A stretch of 64,000 nucleotides of DNA. It comes from Phlebotomus papatasi (Eukaryota; Arthropoda; Insecta; Diptera; Psychodidae). The translations under genes and the position numbers were made by a program. A model generated the notes under the pieces. The model did no database searches, was not told the DNA's origin, and was given only the letters and a program-made list of their open reading frames with translations. Of the stretch, positions 54,601 to 64,000 are shown one piece after another. Position 1 is the stretch's first letter; each line of letters begins with the position of its first letter. The stretch spans positions 36,642,627-36,706,626 of the forward strand of contig NC_077223.1 in the NCBI RefSeq assembly GCF_024763615.1, in the 5' to 3' direction.

Positions 54601-57600
54601 AAAATACTGATGTGCCTCTCTGATTGCAAAAGGTCGAAATTCGAACTATTTCAACCAATATAGATTCATGGTGATCTCTTCAATGGGATTTCTGTGCTAT
54701 TTCGCGTATCTTTCTGACACATTTGTAAACATTTATTTTTGTGAATGAATTTCCCGCGTACTCACTACACCACAACACTTTAATGTGAGAGAAGCATGAA
54801 CACTGAAGTCACCAACGGTGTAAGTTGCGTCAGAAAAATCGAAACAGCACAATCCTTGCAGCATTTACCCTGAAAAGCCCTGACTTAGCTCAAAAGCCAT
54901 GTAAAAGGGGGAAAAAAAAACTCCAGGCGTTTGATAAGAAGATTCTAATCAGCGAATTACATAAGATTTTTGAGCAGAAAAATTCTTAACATGCGGCATG
55001 AAAATTAAAATAAAAAAGCGTCATACAGAGCTCTAAGTAGTTTGGAAGTCAATATTCAAGACTCAATCGCATGTAATATTTCCCAAAAATTTTCCACAAG
55101 GCATCATTGAACTCACTGGAATTCATTTCAATGATTTTAAGAGACTCATCAAGATTTGACGAAGCGACATGTTGGGGAAAACCCAATCATTATGATAATT
55201 TATGCTGAGATACTGATTGAAATTTTCCCAAAGCAATTCACAAATTACTGTGAAGGTTTTTAACCTTTGATAAAAATTTATTCACTTGTCTCAATAGAAT
55301 GATACCAAATTTTAAGATGGCAATATTGCTATTATTATTACAAATACTGCCTCTAATGCTGTTTAAGATTTAAAAATAACACCTTTGGGGAAACAATAAC
55401 TTTTTTTAGGGTTGTTTTATGTAATATACAGTGGTAGCAACATAAAATCTGAAACTCATCCATTTGCAGAAAAGCGTTGTCGATTTAGAACTTGAACTAT
55501 TCGAGCGTCTCAATTAACCTCACTTTATTCTTAAGAATCTCAAAACAAATAACTTTGACAAATAATTTAATAACTTCAAATAAATTTATTAACTTCGTAT
55601 AAGGTTACAATTGATTTGCTAAATCAGAGGATGACACTGCACATAATATTTTAATGTACCACTTAGAATTGTTAAACTATGACAATAACTTTTTATAAAA
55701 TCAATTCTTTGAAATAAGCTTAGAATAGTTTGAAGAACCCTCTATTCTTCTGAGGTAAATAAAGCTAAAAGCTTTACGTTAAATACATAGTGTCAAAATT
55801 AATGATTTAATATCCTGTCTTAAAGGTGAATGACACTTCATCTATTTTGAAATTTTCTGAATTTATAGTTTTAAAAAGCTCCTCCATAAGCGTTAAAATT
55901 AAATAAAATCCAAAGAACTCTTCGTTATTGTATATTTTGTTCATTGTAAGAGAAATTAATCCTACAGTTTTTTCTGCTCACCGTTTATCGCATTTTCGTT
56001 TTATTTCTTCAATTTTCTTGTATATTATTGCCACCGAGTATGAGATAAGGTAATACGGTAATTGAAATTTTGCGTAAGAAATGCACTGAAAATGCGTAAC
56101 TTAACGAAATACGGTGAGCATTTTACTGTCAATGTGATTTTGCCCTAAAATCGGAAATTTTTATCAGTAAATTCGACTTTCAAAGGCATTAACGCTTAAA
56201 GATTTACCTTAGAATTGAGTAGTAAGTTTTAAAATTTTGTCAGAAGTTTGCTATAAAAATTTCTATATAAAATAGAATAAAATTTGCTATAAAAAATTAC
56301 TCCCAAGAGAGTATGTAAAATGTGTAATAATACTTAAAAATGGCAGCTTATAAACAAGTTTTTTTTTTAAATTTAAAATTGAGTAAAGCAAAAATCTTCT
56401 GGTAACAAAGTTAAAACTAGAAGAATTTAACATTAAACTTTTAAGGAGTTACAAAGAATTCAAATTTAGACGACGCCGACGTTCCAAGCTAAGTTTTCTT
56501 TAGGTATTATTCATGCATAATAATTCGAATAATTCGAACCGCAGGTATTCTTACCTTTTAGGTATTGCCAAATACAGTTTTTAGATCGTCCCAACTTCTT
56601 CCCAATTGCAGCAAAAGATTGCCCAAGATCTCTGTAGGCCCTAATTTGGCCTTTTTCGTTCTCCGTGAGTCTGCAGCCTCTTCCCATATCTAAGATCTTT
56701 GTTTTTTAACTTCACTACTATGATTACACTTTGCCACAAAACTCACTACCATAAATTTCCTTATTCAAGTGTGCCACCTCGAGCATCATCAACATAAAAT
56801 AATTACCATCCCTAATTTGAATTTCGCTTTAAATCACTTAAAAAATTCATATTTTGGCTGGCGTGCACTCACGAACGCAAGTGCACGGGGGTCACTGCCA
56901 TAAAAAGTATTGTTGGATAGGCCTATATTATACAAAAAAATATTAGGTTGATCCGACTTACAGACCACCCACACCACCCACATATAGGTCCGTCCCTATT
57001 TGAATTTCGCTCACTGTATAACAAATTTTGGTGGTAAATACAGGAGCAAGACATAATATTAAAGGTCAGTCAGATTGAGCATCAAATCGCTATTGCAAGG
57101 AGCACTTTAAAGCTCTCAGTAGTTAATATCAATCAAATTTTCGAATTATTTTCCCGGATTTACCACATAAAAAAATTAAATTTGTAATACGGAAATGCTA
57201 TACAGTTACAGAATTCCCCTACCTGTTACACAATACAGTAGACTCTCTCAAATTCGGGCATTTGGGATCGAAATGTCACCCGAATTAGAGAGAAATTCGG
57301 GCATCGATTTTTTTTAAATGCAATGATTTTTATTCTGAGTGAGTTATTCTGCATACTCATATTAAGCTTACAAACTCTTATAATAAATTTAATGAAACCC
57401 TCTAATAATGCAAAATCATATCATAACTAATGGTGTCTACACACTAGAAGCAATTTTCGTTAAAAAATGCCTTTTTTTTTAAAAAAAAATCTGACGTTTC
57501 TACGAATGAAGAAATTTCTAATAGTGTGTAGAGGCCTTAAGACAAAACATGGCAAATTTGACCATATTTGCTTCATTCGAAAACTTGAAAATGTCGATAA

Positions 57601-59234
57601 ACTCTTTTCAAATTTAACTGCTGCCCGAATTAAAAAGTAGTCCGATCTTAAAAGAGTCGAATTAGCGGGAGTCTTGTATTCAATTATTTTGTAATCAACA
57701 AACACCTAATTTATCTTTTACCTTTACGGCTTCTATGCACTATAAAAAGTTTGTCAATATTTCGCACATTGAAGCAAAATGTTTACGCCTGTTTAAAGAA
57801 AACTATCAACTTTTTTTTAACCATACCGAACACAGATAGAGAGTATATGCGCCATTCCCAGCGAGCACATTTAGCTGAAGTATATTTTTCATACTTCAGC
57901 TAAAAATATACTTTTTTAGTATATTTTTGCTGAATAAATTAGTAAAAATATGCTGACCGTTTAGCAGTTATCGAACAAAAAGTGCTAACAAAATATATGG
58001 AAATGGCTCACTGACTCGCGAGTGTCATTTTAAGGTTAGCATCTTTGTTTAACTCTTTCGTCTCTTTTGGGACTGTAGTACTCAAAGAAGCATATGCATA
58101 TTCTATGAAAAACAATGTTTTTTAATTATTCAGAATTGATAAAAATCCGATTCTTGTGGATGATTACTAACTATAAGGATGTCCAAATGTGAGATATTTT
58201 TTGTAGGACCTCAATTAATTCCTGAGCTTAGATATTTTTGATTAAAAATTGTGAAATTAGCTTGCAGCATATGCTGCGGTCCGGAAAGAGTTAACGTCTC
58301 TTCACATTCGGAACAATTTTCGTCAAAAATTGCTTTTTTGAACGAAATATTACGTCAAAGAAATATCAAAATTTCGTCAAAAATACGATTTTTGACAAAA
58401 TTTATTCCCAGTGTATAGAGGACTCTAAATTAAACACTATCTTATGTTTATTTCTCCATGAGAAATTTACAAAATTAAATTCTTTTACCCCTTTTATTAA
58501 TACAAATCTTTTTTGATTATGAGCATATCTTCACAATCTCTCTCTTCTTGACTATGGAACATAATTTTATTCTATTTTAGATATCTTTGCTCCTGATGGT
58601 AATAAAGATAATGCAGGAATAATATCTTAAAGGGGAACTAGGCTTCCTTACAAACAAGATTCCTAGAAAAACCTTCTTATTTTCTTTTGTGACACAAAAA
58701 TTGGGCTGTACCATCCATATCCTGTGGGATCAAGTGAAGTGAAGCCCACTGAATGCAAATAAAAATTCTTTAATTCTAAAAAAAATTCTCCGACTTCAAG
58801 TAGATTCGAACCCGGGACACTTGCATTTTAGAGTAAACTCTCTACAAGTTGATCCATTGCGAGTCTAATGTTAAAATAAAATATCAACAAACTTTAATTT
58901 AATACTAAAACTTTTTATTTAGGGGTAGAATTACAAAAGTTTTTAGTATTTTTGTTTGTTGGGCAGTTTTTATTTATTTTTTTTAAAAATTTCTTTCCAG
59001 AGAGCTGTAGCTGAGAGTGAAGCACCAAAGCCAAAAATTTGTCAAAATAATTCGCCATGTGGTTGGGGCATATACACACCTTTCACACGACAAGTTGACT
59101 ATTTCATGAAGAATACGTGCGTGTGTGAGGAACAAAAACAATGCGTCCGTACCGATGATGATCTATCCGTGAGCGCCTACGTCTACCGGTGCAGGGAGCT
59201 AGGCCAACGAAAGAAGTTGGATAATTCATCCTGA
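51690..59234 (+). CDS. Small secreted six-cysteine protein
   Basis: Two coding exons, 51690-51776 and 59001-59234, encode 106 residues. Exon 1 gives MEKLPQLCLLLLIGLALSS then TTNGASIVNK: a typical signal peptide with likely cleavage after NGA. The donor is AATAAG|GTATTA and the acceptor TTTCTTTCCAG, both phase 0. The mature part has six cysteines (KICQNNSPC, NTCVCEEQKQC, VYRC), enough for three disulfides, and a well-formed core PCGWGIYTPFTRQVDYFM followed by RTDDDLSVSAYVYRC. It has no transmembrane segment or obvious dibasic-processed peptide apart from RKK near the end. I believe it belongs to a conserved insect family of unknown function, but cannot name it. The 7.2 kb intron is loaded with MITEs, unlike the short introns of the other genes. 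Confidence 0.85.
53101..53276. mobile_element. 176-base palindromic MITE in the intron
   Basis: Nearly the whole element is two arms of about 60 bases: GGGAAAGTACTCTCCCTTCG AACATTCATGCCTTCGAAT, and the complement at 53215-53276. The loop is AT-rich. Confidence 0.75.
53304..53807. mobile_element. MITE with AAAATAGACACAGG ends
   Basis: A 14-base perfect inverted end (53308-53321 and 53790-53803) extends imperfectly outward (GCCC/CGGC). GGATCAGCC/GGCTGATCC pairs lie just inside. An inverted partial copy is at 14650-14952. Lies in the intron of the secreted-protein gene. Confidence 0.7.
53808..57233. other. Intron sequence; no feature supported
   Basis: AT-rich intron of the secreted-protein gene. 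56540-56900 is slightly more complex (CTTCTTCCCAATTGCAGC, GATCTCTGTAGGCCC) and may be a decayed transposase region, but no frame longer than 60 residues remains. Confidence 0.35.
57234..57678. mobile_element. TACAGTAGACTC-family MITE carrying another MITE
   Basis: It starts TACAGTAGACTCTCTCAAAT and ends CGAATTAGCGGGAGTCTTGTA. The excess length over the 349-base form is explained by the insertion at 57431-57536. Confidence 0.7.
57431..57536. mobile_element. Nested TTAA-type MITE (GGCCTCTACACA family)
   Basis: The left end TGGTGTCTACACACTAGAAG and right end TAGTGTGTAGAGGCC are followed by TTAA; the left flank is CTAA. Relatives are at 58295 and 61847. Confidence 0.6.
57856..58020. repeat. Dispersed repeat (CCAGCGAGCACA family)
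   Basis: Related to 18715-18850. It includes an extra hairpin, GCTGAAGTAT...ATACTTCAGC, near 57872-57900. Confidence 0.5.
58053..58290. mobile_element. Intact TTAA-flanked MITE, 238 bases
   Basis: TTAA at 58049-58052 and 58291-58294 flank inverted CTCTTTCGTCTC/GTCCGGAAAGAG ends. It contains a perfect GCAGCATATGCTGC palindrome near the right end. It serves as the reference for the split copy at 2120-9917. PiggyBac-type insertion inferred. Confidence 0.75.
58295..58429. mobile_element. TTAA-type MITE (GGCCTCTACACA family), diverged
   Basis: It starts directly on the TTAA that ends the previous element (CGTCTCTTCACATTCGGAAC) and ends CCCAGTGTATAGAGGACTC near another TTAA. AATTTTCGTCAAAAATTGC inside agrees with the copy at 61847. 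Confidence 0.55.
58691..58870 (-). mobile_element. tRNA-derived SINE fragment
   Basis: On the minus strand GCAATGGATCAACTTGTAGAG resembles a tRNA D-arm/A-box region, and CCGGGTTCGAATCTAC (58800-58815) is an excellent B box about 45 bases later. A tRNA-unrelated body follows (TTGATCCCACAGGATATGGA). Clear target duplications were not found. Confidence 0.6.
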
Positions 59235-59845
59235 AGTCACATCACCTCAGCAAAGGATTAGGAAGTGAAAATAAGACAGATATTTCTTATCTCTTTAGTG
59301 CCATTTTCTCTTTCATAACAGAAGAAAAAAAAGACAAAACCACAAAAGTTCATCTCATGACACCTATTTGAATAGTTTTTTTAATTGTAAGAAAAAAATA
59401 ATTATTACATTTTTTTCCTGTAGGATGCATTAAGAAAATAGGCATGTGCAATTAATTCTAATAATTTCTTTTTCACTGCAAACACTAATTTATGGCCAAA
59501 TGTACTCAGTTTTGTTTTATTATATTTTTTTTTATAATAATATTATAAACATTAAATTATATTTCGACAAATTGGATGTTATTTAATTTAATCAATGAGG
59601 AAATCATGTAAATTTACGCACAGGTACAATCATGGAATAATGTTTAAACAAAAACACAAATTTGTTATCTCATGAGAGAAATTCTGTTCCTTCCTACTTA
59701 GTACTTTATTTAGTTTATAGACATTTTTTTTTCTAACATAACTATTAGGATTATCGTAGAGAATAGAAAGAAAAGGATTACAACAAAAAACAATATTTGT
59801 TTAGCTCGAGTAATACCTAAAATAATCACACTTTACCATTTTAGA

Positions 59846-59851
59846 AATAAA
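59846..59851 (+). terminator. Candidate polyadenylation signal of the secreted-protein gene
   Basis: AATAAA 612 bases after the stop; another AATAAA is at about 59904. Nearer canonical signals were not noticed. Confidence 0.35.
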
Positions 59852-59909
59852 CATTTTGTTTATTTGTAAAAGCAGTATTTGAAAACATTGATGGCATAAT
59901 TTGAAATAA

Positions 59910-61842
59910 AATTATTATTTGAAAAAAAAAGAAACATCTATCATACAACCATTCATACTCAATACAATTTATTTAATAAAAGAAAAATCTTTTCAGTTTA
60001 TTGGCATGAACACTTCTTCAGTTAGAATCAAAATCTCATTCAGTATTGCAACTCATAAAATAATCATTAAAATTGCATTTTATGAGCAATTATTTCCAGA
60101 AGCACATCATACAGTGTATATACAAAGCATTCTTGTTGTATGAGAAGATGAAGGAAATTGACATAAAAAAAGCTCAGATATAATAAAATTAAAGTGTAGC
60201 AAAAAAAAAACAATAAAACATTTTTTGATCAATTAAATCCCCTTTTCATTCAAGAAAGGTTTCTCTGTCTTGATAAGGCCACAAATTATCGTAATTATTT
60301 CTTCAGTTTAATTGTAAATATTGTGCTTTTGGCATTATAATCGTACGACGTGGATTTATCAGAAAGCCATTTACGTAAGTAACTCTTGGGTGTTTGTGCT
60401 GTGTGATTCTCCCGACGGAAAATACAATTATTGTGAGGATGTTGTGATTTACTTAGAGATTAATCACTTAACACTGATTCACATTTTCATTGGTTCTTAA
60501 TAAGCATAATTTTGTTTGCCGATTTTGCTGAAATGGCAAGTATGTTTTTTGCATCAAAAGCACACCAAAGTTTTCAAAACTCAATGACTGAGTTTATTGC
60601 TTCAATTTGCACTTAACAAACTCAATTAATCATCAAACACAAGGAAAAGAGATTTCAGCTGATAATATTAAAAAAGAAAATTTTGACTATTAGAATTTTT
60701 TCTCAAGATGATATGGAAACGCTGTGTATGAACTTATTCTGCAATTTTTAAATATGTTAACCCCTCCTATTCCAAATTTCATGAACTTTCAAAATTCTTG
60801 TCTAAGGATCAGATAACTAAAAAAATGATAATATAAAATGCATCTTCAAATATTCCGGAAAATCAATGTCTTAAGGTCCAAAATGTTTACTACCTTAATC
60901 CCTTTAATCAATTCATCGAAAGAAAAATTTTCATACCACTCTGATAAATCTTCTATTTTGGACTCTATTAATTCACTGAATTCATTGTATTGTTGCTAAG
61001 AACCCGAAGTAGATGACAAATTCCCACAAATCCCTTAAAAGAAATTTAGACCACAATGTGTCCCCATCCTCATCCTGTCAGATTAATTCACTATCACTCA
61101 GAAAGAACCGAAAGAACAAAAATCTATCAAGCCAGGTTCGTTTTCAAGAACGTGCACGCGTCGCAAGGTCGCGGGGAAAGCACTGACAAAAGAATAATAG
61201 CACTATGCAACAAATTGACAACTTTTTTTTGGCACACAGATCTCACATGGTACTTTTGGTAGAGCCGAGTCCCCTGATCAAGAATCTGTTCTTGGTCAGG
61301 GTTCTTTTTCAATTCATAAAGATCGAAACTTTCATGAAAATTCTATTGCTTTTAAAGTTGTAGATTTAGTCACTTCTCAAATTTGATGTTTTACTGCTCA
61401 TTTGTAGAGGGTCAATACAAAAATGAACATACAAACTCAAAAACTATTAAAAGCCCAATGGGGGGGACATGACAAGGCTCTTGTCTGTACTGTACTACAT
61501 TCAAGAATTAAAAAAAAGTTTAAAAATGGGAAAATATTTCGTAACTATTTTTGATTTCTTTTTCTAACGTAATTTCAGTAATAAATTTATTCAGTAATAT
61601 AACTTTCGAAAAGAAGGAAGTTGTCACGTAATCTCTTTCACATATTTAAAGGATATTTCAGGATTTATAAGAAAAGCCTAAAAATCCACAGAGAAAGTAA
61701 AAATATAGTGTTAGAATATGTTTTAGAAAAATCGTCCTTGAGTCTTCTAAAAATCATATTTTTTGGCACTAACGGTTCACTATATGAGAAGAAATCAAGT
61801 TTCATAAAATGATTCTACCGATTATTTTAAATAATCTTCTTC
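59910..61842. other. Intergenic DNA; no gene seen
   Basis: AT-rich with a slightly GC-richer patch at 61130-61190 (ACGTGCACGCGTCGCAAGG) that belongs to no recognised exon. A hairpin, CCTGATCAAGAATC...GTTCTTGGTCAGGG, lies at 61272-61301. Confidence 0.35.
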
Positions 61843-61846
61843 TTAA

Positions 61847-61988
61847 TGACCTATAGACATTGGGAACTGTTTTTGTCAAAAATTGCATTTTTGACAGAAT
61901 TGTGACGTTTTCACCTAGAGAAGTGCAGAAAATTTCATTCTAAAAAGCATTTGTTTTTTTTGAAAATTACTCCCAATGTGTAGAGGCC
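61847..61988. mobile_element. TTAA-flanked MITE (GGCCTCTACACA family), 142 bases
   Basis: TTAA at 61843-61846 and 61989-61992. The left end TGACCTATAGACATTGGGAA and right end ACTCCCAATGTGTAGAGGCC are inverted. This is the best-preserved copy. Confidence 0.7.
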
Positions 61989-61992
61989 TTAA

Positions 61993-62764
61993 GACATCTT
62001 AAAAACTTTTCGTGATGGACCTCTAATTTCCACGGGGGATATGTTTAAAAAAAAGCACCAAGGACTCCGAAAGTTTATTTGAAGCCATCAAATGGAGCAG
62101 TCAGACGTGAAATTTAAGAATATGTAATTAAAGCTGAGGTCGTATATTGACTTTGAACTTTGATCTGTTGAGGGGCTATGCGGGTCAAAAAGGCTGAAAA
62201 TAGCATATTTTCTAACTTTTTTTCTCAACATAATAAAAATTTTATTAAATTCAAGCTCCTAGACATATAAAATCATAACATTTAAACTAGTTTTTTTTAA
62301 CATTTTTATTAAAAAAATAAAAAATAAAATTTCGGCCGTTAGGACATGATTGTCGGAAACGTTTATTGAAAAAATTTTCGTTAGTAACGATTACATAGAG
62401 TAGATTCATCTGACCCTAAAAACCGTGTTTTTTTCCTGTTAGCAGATGAGTTAAACCCGTACTTGAACTTGAGGACTTTTGAAGAAAGATTAAAATGGGT
62501 TTTTGGGAAAATTTAGTACATAAATATTTATTACATAAATTTTTCGGAATTCGGATACCTTTTTGAAAAAAATTACTTGTCGATGGACAAGATTTTTTGA
62601 AATAAATTCATCCGAAATCCAAAAACCAAATATTTCCTGTTAGCTAATGAGTCAAACCAGTCCTTGATCATCACCATCATTGTCATTTTCAACAGCATAC
62701 CCCTATTGAAGTTGCGTCCTTGAACGAATGGCATTTTTGAAGTATTTTACACCTTGTTTCGCTT
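61993..62764. other. AT-rich DNA; no gene seen
   Basis: CCTGTTAGC(A/T)(G/A)ATGAGT occurs twice (62436 and 62636), suggesting an old internal duplication. No coding exon. Confidence 0.35.
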
Positions 62765-62965
62765 TATAGAATAAGTTATTTTTTATTTATTTATTTATTT
62801 ATTTATTTATTTGAAAAAATTAAATGCCTTTGAAACTGTGCGTCTCTTAGAGGCAAAATGACAGACAAGAGTTTAATGCGTCCACCGCCGTCTTAGCGTT
62901 GGTGACCAACCTACTCCGGAGCCAAACGGTGGAAATGCTCCTTCTCAGGTTGTATAAGCCAGGGA
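62765..62965 (-). mobile_element. Retroposon 3' end, minus-strand copy
   Basis: Read on the minus strand, CCACCGTTTGGCTCCGGAGT and ACCAACGCTAAGACGGCGGT are followed by a body and then a (TAAA)n tail, which is the (TTTA)n run at 62779-62812. Matches 15165-15305. Confidence 0.55.
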
Positions 62966-64000
62966 GGGGACAGTACAATAAGGTCAAGAAAAGCAAAAGA
63001 AAAATAAGATTAAAGGCAAGAAAAGAAAGGCAGTCAAGGCATTACAAAGGCTTGGATCAATTGCTGTTTTCTCTCTCTTGGTGATCAAGTAAACATAAAA
63101 TCCTTTGATCGAGGACTAGTTTAATACATCACCTAAAAGAAATATTAACGTTTTTAATATTAGAAAACATAGCTCAATGGCTGAATTTTGATTTTTTTTC
63201 ATTTTTTTTTAATTAAAATGCAGAAAATATAGTTTAAATCTTGTTCTTTTTATGCCTAAGAACTTGAATTATTTTTTTATTATGCTGAAAAAGAAATTAT
63301 GAAAAAAATATTCTGTTTATTAGTCTTAAGTAAATTTTCGTTAAATAAAAATGTCAAAGCTGCAAATTTTCAGAAGCATATCATTAATTCTCTAAAGACT
63401 GATAGTCCTTTTTGCCTTGAAGGGCTTCACAAAACGAAATATTAAGACCAATGTTCCATATTAAGTTAAAAAAATATAAGCTCCAAAACACTATTTAATG
63501 TTTTTGTATATGCTTATTATAATCAAAAATGAATAAAGATAGGGGTAATAGTAAAAATGCACTGTGTTTTACGGATCGGAAGGAACTTTATCAGATGTTT
63601 CTCGGGTAGTTGATTCTATAGATTAAATATGAATTAACGGAATGCATCCTTGCTGTAGTTATTTGGTAAAAAGTTGCGAATAATTTCTAAAAATTAATTT
63701 TATGTTTGGCCAATAATATGGGAGACACTGCACTGGTCCGAGGAACACTGATGATCGTTCCTTAACCAATGCCTACAAATTGAGCATAGGCTAATCTCTC
63801 ATGAAAAGTAGGACCAGTTTGTGTATATATAGATACTTTTTATCTCATTTTATTTGTATTTTTTTCAAAATAAAAATTATGTACCCCCCACCCCTGCCAA
63901 CAAAATTTGAGACTTAGCCCCCCCCCCCCCTAACTGAAATCCTGGGTACGCCCTTATATATATATATACATATATACTCATATAAAGTAAGTATTGGAAA
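62966..64000. other. AT-rich DNA with simple repeats; no gene seen
   Basis: A C-run at about 63917-63930 and a (TA)n tract at 63955-63980. The sequence ATCCTGGGTACGCCC beside the C-run may be an element end cut by the window edge. Confidence 0.4.

Overview
The window is AT-rich eukaryotic DNA, almost certainly from an insect and most likely a dipteran. Support for this: an NHP2 protein that reads like the fly protein, short 50-80 base introns, arthropod-style TATA/TCA initiator spacing, a BEL/Pao retrotransposon, and a dense mixture of MITE-like elements with TA or TTAA flanks. It has no bacterial-type operons, rRNA genes or CRISPR arrays. Genes are sparse and repeats dominate.

Layout. 1-10,000: nested foldback DNA. 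A 1.1 kb foldback (389-1490) is followed by a TTAA-flanked MITE that appears split by later insertions, including a 6.2 kb inverted composite (3548-9787). That composite carries GC-rich arms and, inside them, a second tandem-repeat foldback (5521-7890). 10,842-12,177: two minus-strand genes, the first coding exon of an acidic KENCP-containing protein (possibly Cdc25-like; the rest lies beyond the window edge) and the complete two-exon NHP2 gene. 12,900-16,400: MITEs and retroposon pieces. 16,703-17,910: a complete two-exon gene for a protein with four U1/matrin-type C2H2 zinc fingers. 18,987-26,024: a complete, apparently very young BEL/Pao element on the minus strand, with LTRs I find identical, a TTGGG target duplication, one long Gag-Pol frame, and an unusual 215-base duplication whose junction reads as the 3' end of tRNA-Tyr. 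26,025-51,000: mostly non-coding, with a candidate solo LTR, a full SINE with 11-base target duplications, a THAP-domain gene fragment broken by an in-frame stop, a minisatellite and many MITEs. 51,690-59,234: a small secreted six-cysteine protein in two exons, separated by a 7.2 kb intron full of MITEs. 59,300-64,000: AT-rich DNA with a few repeat copies.

The host genes belong to separate housekeeping or signalling roles (box H/ACA RNP and ribosome biogenesis, possible cell cycle, RNA-binding zinc fingers, a secreted peptide) and do not form one pathway. The strongest unusual signals are the tRNA-templated junction in the BEL element, the nested foldbacks, the interrupted THAP domain, and a two-copy repeat with a hammerhead-ribozyme-like fold. 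All comparisons were made by eye; no database search was run.
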